Below, piece after piece: positions 1-10,441 of a DNA stretch of 35,013 nt. The notes beneath the pieces are model-generated. The model did not search any database and was not told the origin of the DNA. It worked only from the letters and a program-made list of their open reading frames with translations. The first letter of the stretch is position 1. Every line of letters begins with the position of its first letter. Position numbers and translations under genes: made by a program. Source of the stretch: Beroe ovata (Eukaryota > Ctenophora > Nuda > Beroida > Beroidae); NCBI GenBank assembly GCA_946803715.1, contig CAMPET010000003.1, forward strand, positions 498,026-533,038. The letters are read 5' to 3'.

Positions 1-524
1 GTGTGTGTGTGTGTCTGTGTGTGAGATTGTGTGTGTGAGATTGTGTGTGTGAACAAAATGCCGCATAAATATTATAACTTTTCTTCTAGATCATTTTGAC
101 ACACCAGAATTTTACTATAAGGAATCCTTGATAAAGAGCTACCTATTAAGCTGTAAATTCATTGTGTTGGATGTATAATTTTACACTTACAGCTAGCTGT
201 ATACACATACACACGCATACTAAAATCAGGAACAAACACCGCATAGCTTGGTATGCAGTATAGCTATGTGTGTCTCCCTGTCTTATGTCATATTCGTCAG
301 TTAGTGAGTGTGTGTTTGTCTGCGTGTGATGTGTATGTGTGCCTGTGTGTATGTGTGTCTGTGTCTGTTTGTGTGTCTGTGTGAAACCGGTAGTTTAATG
401 CAGAATCTCGAATAGCTCGAATAATTTCGGGCTTCTCTCCTTCCCACCTAGAGAACCGTGATTATCATATGAACATGTGTATTATGTAGTTGGCAACATT
501 CATGAATACCTGATGTAACGTTTC

Positions 525-556
<32 letters not shown>

Positions 557-2133
557 TGTATGTGTGTGAGTGTTTGTGGGTGTGAACCGTGTGTGTGTCT
601 TTGTCTGTGTGAGTAAAATAGCCCCATAAGAGAAGAGGAGAGCGACCCAGATTTTTATAGATATAAAACATGCTGAAGTGAATAAATTGGCATTTCTATT
701 TCATTTCATCCTCTTGTCGCAAAATGTAGCAAATGAATATATTTAGATATTTGGATGAGTTTCCATTGAACATGATTAGTAATTATATTCAATGGAAAGT
801 CATCCATTTAATTGATTACAAAAACTACCTACACAAAAAAGTATTCATTACACAATGTAGAACCTGAACTATCATCGACTTACTTTCACTGTTAACCTCG
901 AAATTGTGACAGAATATTTCTAAACCGGTTGGAATATGTTCCGATAATGCGAAATATGCTCTAATAAACCTCCTTATTTCCTGCTAAGTAATAGTTGTCT
1001 CGACTCTCATTATTCAATCTCAATTTTCATGAGGGCATTTTATTCATATACCCCAACATAAGCTGCTCACATAATAACGCATAGTCTTTGACTAACGAGT
1101 ACAGCATATTATGAAGCAGGTACGGAACTTGCTAAGACAAGCCACTTTTCATGCTCCTGTAGAAAACACTTTCTGTAAACAGAAAGTACTGTGATTTATA
1201 GATCATGGTTTTAGTAGCTCTACTAAAATGTGACGACTCACATTCTTAACCAACTCGCTACTCATCAGTGAATTATAGATCACTGATGTGGAAGATAGAG
1301 CAGAGGAGAAAAGGGTTATATTCACAGAATAGTAGAATGTGGATGACAATTTATTTAGTCTATCAAGGCACCTTATACTTACCCTTTTGAGTTAGCTATT
1401 TAAGCCGTTTCCTGATTTGGAAATCGTAGTTGATAAGCAGCGTAGTAAAACCCCAACTTCATGGTTCATATCATAGCACGGTTGATATTATCTACGCATA
1501 CAAGTGCTTAGTCTTATCTGGTGGATAATCTGCATGTCAGAGGAAGACAACTTCATGACAGAGATGAGTTGACATCACTTATTAATTAATTTCCCTCGCA
1601 TCTATCGTTCACATATCACTGCTCAGAGAAAGTGTTGACTTGTTGACATCCTAACAGATTGCTTTCATGATTAGATGAGCTTGTGACGATAGGAGCAGTC
1701 TATTACAAGTTGAACATGAATTATGAAGACTGCTGATTCTTACGTCTGTACTAACGTAACAGCACATCATTCCTCCATAACATGTTGTCTGACACGTGTC
1801 CCGATTCCAGGCAGTAAACAGCGAGGTTATACCAGTTCAAGTTTAATTAGCCAATTAGGCCGGCAGGCCAGCGAAAAGATATGTTGGTCAAATATTGCCA
1901 GAGAGTCCCAAAGGGTCTTCTCAAATGGAATATTTTACGGTACATCTGGCGCAGTGAATCTAATATACGCGTGCGCGCGCACTTGAGTCATGATAAACAG
2001 CTAGGACATGACAGCAGTCAATCATGCCCACTGTCCGTCCAGACAGTATCTGGCTGATACTTCTGCACCATGAGGTAGTGACTCATGAATAGTACCATTT
2101 AACGCATTGCATCCACGATACCACCAATTTCAG
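1..2133. other. No recognised gene; microsatellite-rich flank
   Basis: I see no exon of a known family here. The stretch holds several (GT)n microsatellites (about 1-51, 300-385 and 525-600) and otherwise AT-rich unique sequence. A short (CG)n-like patch lies at about 1968-1981. It probably includes the intron or upstream region of the calcium-sensor gene whose exons begin at 2134, because the N-terminal EF-hand exons expected for that family were not found here. Confidence 0.5.
525..600. repeat. (GT)n microsatellite
   Basis: A nearly pure run of GT dinucleotides with a few TATG and GAG interruptions. Similar impure GT tracts lie at 1-51 and 300-385. They have no coding significance. Confidence 0.9.
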
Positions 2134-3230
2134 AGTTCATCTGTGCGCTCTCTGTCACCAGCAGAGGAAAACTGGAGGATAAACTACGGTGGGCTTTCAG
2201 TATGTACGATTTGGACGGAAATGGTTATATCTCACGGACGGTATGTATTGACCCGATTGAGTACATCTCATCTGTCCCGATACGTTACTTGTAACTGATC
2301 TCCTAACTTCTCATACATTCTCCTAACTCCTCATGCATTGTCCTAACTCCTCATACATTGTCTTCATACATTGTCAGGAAATGCTAGAGATTGTTTGTGC
2401 GATCTACAAAATGGTCGGGACTGTCATGAAAATGCCGGAGGACGAGTCCACACCTGAAAAACGTGTAGACAAGATCTTCAAACAGATGGACAGGTAAATG
2501 CCGTGCTTTCCCCTCCTCATTCGCTACAAATTTGCTTATATCCTTCCTCACACTTTTGACTTTGTTAAGAAGTATGCATGTTAGTCTCATGAAAAGAAAA
2601 TGAATATCTGATAGGAGCTTTCCCTGACAACCTAGTGCTCACATTGTATACGTCAGGAACAATGACGGTCAGGTAGACTTCACAGAATTTTTGATTGGTG
2701 CAAATGCCGATAATGAAATTATCATGAGGTGAACGCGAGAGTGTGATTTGCTATGATATTTTCCATCATGACGCTGTCACATTTATGCGTGGAGTGGCAT
2801 GAATACACACCGACATACATTGATAACATAATGACAGTTCGCTGTTGTCGTCTGACAAGATCCTGAAAAAACAAATCTGAAAATTTCAGTTAAATAGAGC
2901 ATAATATCGATATTCATTTTCTCAGTCATGCCATTTTTCCGCTGTGTCTTAGTGTGAGTGTTTGAGCCTGGTTGAGCAATGAGAATAAGTCAAACAAAGT
3001 TAGATTTACCGATGGCAATTTTGTAAATGTTGGATTGACTGTTTGAACCGCGATAGTTGATATGAGTGCGCACACACACCACACGGCAGTCATGAGATCA
3101 GTAAATTCTCATCAGGAATTTGGACGGCAAGCTATCCCTTGCTGAGTTTGTGGAGGGAGCTAAGAGTGATCCTAGCATTGTGAGGTTGCTACAATGTGAC
3201 TCAGTGGGTGCCGCTGAACCCACTAACTAG
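2134..3230 (+). CDS. Neuronal calcium sensor, hippocalcin/neurocalcin type (3' part, spliced)
   Basis: EF-hand Ca2+ sensor of the recoverin/hippocalcin/visinin-like family; relatives act as Ca2+-myristoyl switches at membranes. Exons read by eye: 2134-2240, 2378-2493, an optional exon 2657-2728, and terminal 3116-3230 (stop TAG 3228-3230). Phases agree at every junction. The first exon reads [18 protein letters not shown] then EF-hand 3 ([12 protein letters not shown]). The second reads [20 protein letters not shown] and [17 protein letters not shown]. The last reads [28 protein letters not shown], completing EF-hand 4 and the family's C-terminus. These stretches are near-identical to vertebrate neurocalcin/hippocalcin. 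The N-terminal myristoylation site and EF-hands 1-2 are not visible, so the 5' exons are upstream of the window or beyond recognition. Family call is very secure; the exact orthologue (neurocalcin, hippocalcin or VILIP) is not resolved. Confidence 0.92.
2281..2377 (+). repeat. Pyrimidine-rich tandem repeat before an acceptor
   Basis: Imperfect tandem units of the form CTCCTAACTCCTCATACATTG fill the intron 3' half just before the acceptor at 2376-2377. The units supply the polypyrimidine tract and several CTAAC-type branch-point-like motifs for the calcium-sensor intron 2241-2377. Confidence 0.6.
2657..2728 (+). other. Extra EF-hand 4 exon in the calcium-sensor gene
   Basis: A 72-nt exon-like block between an AG acceptor (2655-2656) and a GT donor (2729-2730), in the same phase (2-2) as the true EF4 exon. 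Joined to the upstream exon it reads [14 protein letters not shown] followed by [13 protein letters not shown], a complete EF loop with D, N, D, D and E at positions 1, 3, 5, 9 and 12. The ending resembles the KChIP branch (DENIMR) more than hippocalcin ([11 protein letters not shown]). If the donor is ignored, the frame stops at TGA 2730-2732, so the block could be a cassette exon or an alternative terminal exon. It is seen directly; its use is inferred. Confidence 0.75.
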
Positions 3231-4791
3231 CACGGTAAGAACCACATCCACCCACCTCCCCCCTTTTTGTGTTTTCTAATTGTTCGGAATGATAATGATG
3301 ACGGGAACACCATTTCAGATATGTCCAAAGTTCTCCTTACTCGAATTACTGTTATCACGGCAACGATGTGTGGTGGCGAGTTGTCTTCTGACGAGGTGCT
3401 CTGATCATATTGTATCCGTAATACGGGGCACGAATCCTCCATTAATAGCAAAGAAACGAAATCAACTGAGCAGCTCTTCCACTTTTTATAAACAGTAGTA
3501 GCAACAATATATACATACGATATAACCATACATGTGTGTACATTGAACGTTATAACATAATTTATACACGTATCTTATCTCTTTAACCTCCTGGTTATTC
3601 TCTTTTCTGGGTGATATCGATGGAATCGCTCTCTCTAAACAACACTCCTTCTCTCAAACTATATCCAAATTGAACTGGTGTCAGCTGCGCGCACATCTTT
3701 TCCTGTAAGATGATGTTTATGATACTCTTTCGCCAAGATAGACGCCAGGACCGAACCTCAACACAGGGACTGAATAATCTACTTTTAGTGTGAATGTGTG
3801 GTTTAGTGCTAGACTTGTGACGCAATGTGTGTGGTTGATAATTTGTGAATACTGACACTAGTAATTATTGCTGATTCGAAAGAAAACAAAATCGATTTAG
3901 AACAGTCCATTCCGTAATTAGTTCAATTGATGATGATATTATACAAATGCAGGAATTATTATAAATTTTGCTTGGTTATCCATCTTGTAAATCTTTTGGT
4001 TATACATACTGCTATCTAGTATCTATATAAGTATATTCAATGGTTAAGATTTATTTGAATTTAACGTTTATTTAACATGATATAGTATGGTTGCTTGATA
4101 ATGTGGACAGTATTAGTTGAATAAGTATACTGCACTGAAAGTACAGTCAAAAGACCATCACCAAGTTTTGATTCTGATTCATACTCAGTTCATGAATCTA
4201 GAATGTTGACAGGCTTCGCTCCACAATATGACGCAATATGACATTGTAACTTCCCAATGCTCACTTAGCACTGTCGAGCCTCACGTAGCAGCACTAGTTA
4301 GTTTTGCAGAACAATGGTGTCACTGTGATTTATAGGAATCAGTTTGCCAAATCATACCTGTACTTTTCTAGAGTTATTAATTTCAGCAACAACAAATATA
4401 ATGATGGCTTATTTAAGTTAAAATTTAAATTCTTATCTGAAATCGATAAGTGGCCAAAAGTAAATTTTAGAACTAGAAGAGAATTGACAAATTTCAATCC
4501 AAAATATATGCTCTAACTCACTTACTTGCAGTAGCCCAGATTTATAGGACTCAGTTTGCCAAATCATACCTGGACTTTTCTAGAGTTATTAATTTCAGCA
4601 ACAACAAATATAATGATGGCTTATTAAAGTTAAAATTTCAATTCTAATGAAATCAATAAGTAGCCAAAAGTAAATTTTAGAAGAGAATTTCAATCCAAAA
4701 TCTATGCTCTAACTGACTTACTTGCAGTAGCCCAGATCTCATGTTCATGATTGTTGATCGAGATGATCATGGGTTAAAGATATGATCCATT
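3231..4791. other. Intergenic, no recognised gene
   Basis: Contains the presumed 3' flank of the calcium-sensor gene and the upstream region of the MCMDC2-like gene. Short open frames on both strands show no family resemblance. The only clear structure is the tandem duplication at 4327-4736, listed separately. No convincing poly(A) signal or promoter was identified. Confidence 0.5.
4327..4736. repeat. Two-copy tandem duplication, about 212-bp period
   Basis: Copy 1 (4327-4538) and copy 2 (4539-4736) both begin GATTTATAGGA and end near CTTGCAGTAGCCCAGAT. Most of the sequence is identical, with a few substitutions and small deletions in copy 2. It ends about 55 bp before the MCMDC2-like start codon, so it may duplicate upstream or UTR sequence. 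Confidence 0.9.
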
Positions 4792-7700
4792 ATGGAGCTT
4801 GAGCCGCCCCACTGTAAGCTGTATAAATGGTTGGTTCAGAGCAATACTATTCAACTCTGTGAAGACCAGGTATTGATTTTCTATCCGAAACTCAATTTAA
4901 GTTCGTTGTTCCAAATTAGATTCATTCATGGAGATACATTCATGTCTCACGAAGTAGTTTTAACGATTTTTTCGCCCTCTCTCAGTCTCAACATCACCTT
5001 CCCTTTGTTATAGATTGACCAGTCGAAAGTGTTGCAAAGGATTGTTGTGGAGATTGATACTATAGCACTCCTCGAGTTTGACAGTTGTCTTGGTAACTGC
5101 TTGGTTGGGAATTATCAGCTCTTCTGCCAACTAGTCCAAGAGGTACATCATGTTGTATGTCCTGAGACTTCTGTGACTCGGTATGGTGGGCAGGTGGGCT
5201 TCACACGCACCAATCCTCATCACAGGTATTGTTTGAAGCTTTGTCAGAACGAGTGGAGTCGAAAAACCAGTTACTGTGCGTGGTGAGACCTACTCTCAGT
5301 CCCACTCAGGACACACACAGATTGCAGCCGTCTGTTACTTCTGAACTGGTAAGCTGTGATACATGTCTGTTTTACACTCGAAATAAGTTCGGAGGCGTCC
5401 TCTTTGGGGACGACCCTTTATCCCTAATACCTACCATCAATAGCTGGTGATTGGAGCTGGTGATTGGGAGCTGGTGATTGGAGATCCGCTAATTCCCTCC
5501 CTTTCCGGTTCCCAGGTGATGCTATGGGGACAGGTAGTCTCTGTGGGCGATGTTCAGTCCTATACACAGTCCACGCAGTACAAGTGCCCCGTGGAAACAT
5601 GTAGTGGTGCTGACGACTCTGCTCACATCAGGTGGGACATGGGAGCTGATCTCGACAATCAGACATTATTTATTTTCTCATGGTCATTGGATATGAAATT
5701 TAGCCTGACTTACTTGAAATTTGTTACCCTAGATTATTGCGTGACTACGATCGGGTAGATATAGATATGAATATCGACACTTTGCGTGATAATTCATATC
5801 GCTATTACAGGGTATACACGACTAAGTCGCGTGAGTGTGACGTCATTAACTCCTCGTTACCGTGTATGTACTGTGGAGAGACTCTCTATGAGGATGTATC
5901 AAAGCGGGCTCTTGGGACCCGGGTCTCAGCTTCTCTCCATGTACGGTACTCTATAACAACTGTTTCCAGGAATTATAATCATATTGGTGTGGTCGCCCAG
6001 ACAACCATACAGATTTTCATTACATCGCTTACTTTCAATTTGAATTCGATGAGACACAGTCAGTCACAACCTGAATCCAATCGAGAATGGTATTCTTGGG
6101 AAGGGGTTCCAAATTTTTTCAGTCACGTGACAGCAATTGATCAATGAGAACGTACAGACACAACCAAAGAAAATCAAGAAACACTTTCACGTCATCAAAA
6201 TCATTACTGACAGGTGGGTAAAGACGACAGAGAGGACTATTTCGTTGACCACACCCTAAATCTCATAGTCAGAGACGATCTCATCCCAAGGGTTTTACTC
6301 GGTAAGTCCATCATAGTTCGTGATGTTGAGTTGAGAAAAACATCACGTGGTTTGAATTCTCACCAAGCGACATAACACAAATATATACCCGAATCTCAAA
6401 CCCACCCTCTTCCCTTGTCCGCAGGAAGTCGAGTGTCTGTCGTGGGTCTACAGTTATCTAAACTCAGCGCTACGACGTGCACGCTACACAACAGAGTAGA
6501 AGTGGTGAACATGGAGGCGGTCTCACACCCACTTCCACACCTCATTCCTCAGAGTTTCCGTGATGTGTGCTCCGCCAGGGAGCGGTCACCATGGCAACTC
6601 ATCAATCTACTCGCTTACTGTGTCACTCCTGCCTCCCTACCACAGGGATCCTACCACCTCCTCAAACAGGTACGCTGGTATGACTGTATGAGTTCCACTT
6701 TAAGTGAACTTGCCATTGCAAGTGTATACTATTACTTCGCATCAATGTACTCGTAGACAATATTTAGCGTCGCTTGAACTCACAGGGACACTAGGTCCCT
6801 GGGGCAGTGTATCGTCATTATGTCATCCCGCCCGCCACAGCTGCTGTTATTGAGCATAATACGGAGTGACCCTATCCGGGACAAGTCATCTCCGCTCTAC
6901 TTGCCGACAGTTCACAAGGACCACTGTCCCCGTATCAATATGTTGGTTCAAGCACGCGACACCAGACGCATTACCTTACTCCTCAATCATTTCACAGACC
7001 TGTCTCTATGCAAGGTAGGGATTTCGCGGGAAAGTGAAGCAAATGAAATCTAGTAAGTTCAAAGTTGAGCGCAGAATTCAGATTGTCACTTATAGCAGCA
7101 AATTCTGAAACTTCTCTCAAATTCTTATTCCACTATGATATGTGCGGGGAGGGGAACATTGCCCATACTCAGGATTGCAGTAATGATAATAACTTTGCAG
7201 AGCGATGCTGTTGGTCCCCATCTCGGGGGTACACGGGATGGAAGCTTGCTCAATGTCGGACCCCTTCTATCTGCTCCAGGTCAGATAATTTCGGATGTGA
7301 GATATGAACCACGCCCTATCTGTCGCACTTAACAACAGGTGTTGTCTATCAATTTCAAAGACGTTACAAGTTTTCTCCTCATTGTTATGGTTGTTACCCT
7401 ACATATCAGGTGGAGTAACAATGATCAGAGACGTGGACCTTATGAAGAAGGACGCTCGCGCTGATCTGGCAACCATTCTCCAAAACAGAGCAACTATCAG
7501 CGGCAAGAGAAAGTGTGAGGTGCGCGGTGTTTAGCTGATTAACAGTTTACATTCATGTGTGTGTGTTTCCCGAGAAATATCTCCCCGAATTATCTACTCC
7601 ATGGGTCTCGCGTGTTTCTGATCGGTGAAAGTCATGATATTGTCTGCAGATATTTCCTCTGACGAGTGCTATTTGGGCTGTCCAGTCAGACAGAAAGAGT

Positions 7701-9081
7701 AACACTCCATCACCACCACCTTGGGATGTTATATATCGGGTATGTTCCACTGTTCATTATTGCTCATCACTCATATATCGGTCATCACTATTCATCACCA
7801 TGACAATGTCATTTGTCATCCACCTCTCACAGTCACATGACTTGTAATAACTGTGCAGGTGAATAAGGAGTTTGACGATGAGTGTACTGTGCAACAGCTG
7901 TTAGACGACGAGAGTACGTGTAGTTTGATTCCTGAGACTGATGTTAGATCTTATCTTATCCTCGCCTCATCTATAGCTGTAACGGTACGACCATTTGCTC
8001 ATCAGCCAGTGCCAGTTCACTGTTATGACTTTTGTAATATAGTATCACCCATTAAAGACTGACTACTGTATATTCAATTGTCCGAGTTCGCAATCCAGAG
8101 GAATGCCAGAAATTTCCATCTTATTCTGAGTATCACCAAAGTGTCATCACTATAAACACCAGAAGTATTAAATGTCATCTTATTCTTATTATCCACAGTT
8201 TGGGGAGGACTGTACACGTCTCATCGCGGGTTACTGCCAAGCGTCCAAGTCGGTGAGGTACGGCAGTGGATTTGAACTCCCGCTCAACTCCAGCTATACT
8301 GTCAGCTTGATAGCAGCAAACCATGCAAAGCTAAACCTCCGTAATCAGGTGATTCTGACTTGTACGATACTCAATGTTGTATTCACCCTATTCCAATACA
8401 ATTCCAATACAATTTCAATTCATTATCAAGACTTGGCTTCTCTATCGATGATATGTGATAGACCCTGTCGAGAATTTCATTGCATAGCCAGACAGGACTT
8501 TACTAAGCCTGCATAGGTCCCGTTTACTCCTGTTTAGGTGTTGCTGGTGGACGGTGTGATGGCGATAAAACTCTACGAGGAAAGTCTGTTCTGCTATCAG
8601 AGATACTCAACTATTGATCTCCAACTCCACGCCCATGTCACACCAGGTAAAGACCATCACACTAGCGATGGGTACTGTCATGTTGAACTTGATGTAGGCT
8701 ATTGGGTTTTCTCTAAGTGTTATCAGCGCAAAATTCATATTATTCCTGAACGTGTTTTCCATAATTAATCCAATTTTATTCATGCTATATTTGCAAATCG
8801 TAGCAGACAGTTAAATTCTCGTAGACTGAAGTCACTGATTACAGTCACTTAAAACAGAAATAAGTGCGAGAATTCAATTTGTGACGTACAGACTCATGAC
8901 GTGAATCAACGATAGAATTGTATCGTGGAATTTCCCCGTCATGACAACAATCCATTACCCAGGTAAAGAAGAGGACCATCTGGGTGACGTTATTGACAGT
9001 GAATGCGAGGAATTCTACTCCAAAATAGTGAACTTTTGTTCCACCCATATACCTGGCTTTGAGATACGTCATGAGGACTGA
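4792..9081 (+). CDS. MCMDC2: MCM domain-containing protein 2-like (spliced)
   Basis: Divergent MCM paralogue; MCMDC2 is known from vertebrates as a meiotic recombination factor. Exons by eye: 4792-4869, 5014-5142, 5226-5348, 5516-5631, 5811-5922, 6214-6301, 6425-6677, 6786-7014, 7201-7279, 7410-7519, 7650-7739, 7859-7978, 8199-8348, 8538-8646, 8963-9081 (stop TGA). Phases join to about 634 residues; human is about 680. The N-terminal MCM fold carries a zinc ribbon, Cys134, Cys139 (KCPVETC) and Cys167, Cys170 (PCMYC). The C-terminal AAA-like part matches by conserved stretches such as GGVTMIRDVDLMKKD, FPLTSAIWAVQSD and ANHAKLNLRN. Walker A and B signatures are missing, as in the family. Some 15-25 residues after residue 186 have no assigned exon, so an exon in 5923-6213 is probably missed. 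An alternative junction for exons 7/8 (6669 to 6808) is also in frame. It converges on the CTR gene. Confidence 0.85.
5923..6213 (+). other. Probable unresolved exon region of the MCMDC2-like gene
   Basis: Relatives have about 15-20 residues (the VEIIATKALRAF region) that should lie here. Two candidates are open in the needed phase: one after the AG at 5991-5992 (reading TTIQIFITSLTFNLNS) and one after the AG at 6132-6133 (reading QLINENVQTQPKKIKK). Neither has a donor that joins cleanly to the exon at 6214, so neither was added to the gene model. Confidence 0.35.
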
Positions 9082-9681
9082 ATACAGTGAATTCTGGCAG
9101 GGTATCAGACTGTTGCCCGTTACCGAGATTAGGTTCACAATAATACTGAACGTTAAATTATTCACGAGTCAGCATTTTTGACTCCTAGTCAAACCACATT
9201 TCATAATTTGACTTCCAATATTTGAATTTTTAATTTTGTACCTCGTTAATATTATTCATTGTGACTTTTTGTAATATTGTTGTATTTGAATTTCGTTAAT
9301 ATTGTATTTGTAAGTATCTTGTTTTCTTGAACTTAGTTTAGATTTTGCTTCATATCAGCTTATTATGCCAGATTTATAACTCATTTATAGATTTTCGTTA
9401 TGTCAAAGTTTATATCACAGTGATAATGTAATGAAGTTCTATGAATTGTTATTCGAATCAACGGTTACTATATTTCGCCACCCTTTTCCAGCCATGCAAA
9501 GATATCTAGTAAATCACTCAATATGTGCACTCCCACTCCCTGGAAAAAAACATGTATAATCAATATGTAACTGGCTCAAACGATGCCCAACTGTAACTTT
9601 CCCACTAGTAAACTGAAAACTCTATAGTATCTACTTTCGAGTGTCATTGCTCAGTATTACTGACCGTTATTATCCGGTAAT
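9082..9681. other. Convergent intergenic gap, nothing recognised
   Basis: AT-rich sequence between the 3' ends of the MCMDC2-like gene (+) and the CTR gene (-). It contains short ATTTGAATTTCGTTAATATT-like direct repeats at about 9214-9310. No gene, RNA or canonical poly(A) hexamer was identified with confidence. Confidence 0.5.
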
Positions 9682-10441
9682 TCATGGCATATTACAATGA
9701 GAGGCAGATCTCTTGGGGGCTTGCCTTAAGAGGAGCATGGTAACAAGTTTGCCTAATCCCGACCCAATAACGACGGCAAGGAACAACCACACATTGAAAG
9801 TCATGGCAATCAACATGAGGAAATAGCTGATCGTCAGGGAAACCACGTGCAACAACACGGATAAGAGGATGTAGACAGCTTTGTGTCGGCGACAGATCCC
9901 TTTATCCGCCTTCTTGTCCAGCCCTGTGTCATCAGCTACTCTGATAGCCGGCCCCTCATCTTGGTTCATCTCTACGACCACGCAGCTACCAGCCTCTATA
10001 CAGGGGCATGTTGCAGGTTCATCGAATGCAGCCGTGTACTGCCTCAGTAACTCGTACAGAATAGCCACCACTGTAACCAATGCAACAGCCAGGATCATAC
10101 CACCAACGGAGGTGGTGCTTGCCCCTTGGAATAGGATGTCTGCATACCTGCTCACGTAGAATACACTCTGCCAGAATAGGATTATCAGTTACACACCACA
10201 CACACACACACACACTCACACGCACACACACANNNNNNNNNNNNNNNNNNNNNNNNNNNNNNNNNNNNNNNNNNNNNNNNNNNNNNNNNNNNNNNNNNNN
10301 NNNNNNNNNNNNNNNNNNNNNACACACACACACACACACACACAAACCATGTCATACCCCATGTCCCGAAGTCATGTCCATTTGATCCATTTCTTGATCA
10401 TCCATCCCACCTTGGTCCATATCATTGTTCATTCCATCCAT
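9682..10441 (-). CDS. CTR-type copper transporter (SLC31 family), two exons
   Basis: Trimeric Cu(I) uptake channel of the plasma membrane or endosome. Exon 1 is 10441-10358 and exon 2 is 10167-9682 (stop TGA 9684-9682); both meet in phase 0, giving 189 residues, typical for CTR1/CTR2. The first 28 residues are the Met-rich copper-binding ectodomain, MDGMNNDMDQGG followed by MDDQEMDQMDM, with 7 Met. TM1 follows TTSVGGM (about 48-70) and ends LYELLR. TM2 (about 124-155) carries the selectivity MxxxM motif as MLIAM at 146-150. TM3 carries GxxxG as GSGLG at 163-167. The loop between TM1 and TM2 is cysteine-bearing (CPCIEAGSC). The C-terminus ends SHCNMP, keeping an HC pair like the HCH of human CTR1. 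The intron holds a (CA)n tract and an assembly gap. Family call is firm; CTR1 versus CTR2 is open. Confidence 0.93.
10197..10344. repeat. (CA)n microsatellite with assembly gap
   Basis: CA dinucleotides flank a run of unknown bases from 10233 to 10321 (89 N) inside the CTR intron. The gap presumably reflects assembly failure over the repeat, so its true length is unknown. The coding exons on both sides are intact. Confidence 0.95.

Noticed and set aside
1723-1986. Upstream exon of the calcium-sensor gene
   Set aside because: No EF-hand 1 or 2 motif, and no match to the conserved FFPYGDASKFAEHVFRTFD region.
8647-8768. Read-through of MCMDC2 exon 14 to a stop at 8766-8768
   Set aside because: A good donor follows 8646 and the exon at 8963 supplies a family-like C-terminus in the correct phase. 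Read-through is less likely.
8845-9165. Minus-strand open frame of about 106 codons
   Set aside because: It overlaps the last exon of the MCMDC2-like gene (8963-9081), whose plus-strand reading matches the family C-terminus and phase. The minus frame resembles nothing known.
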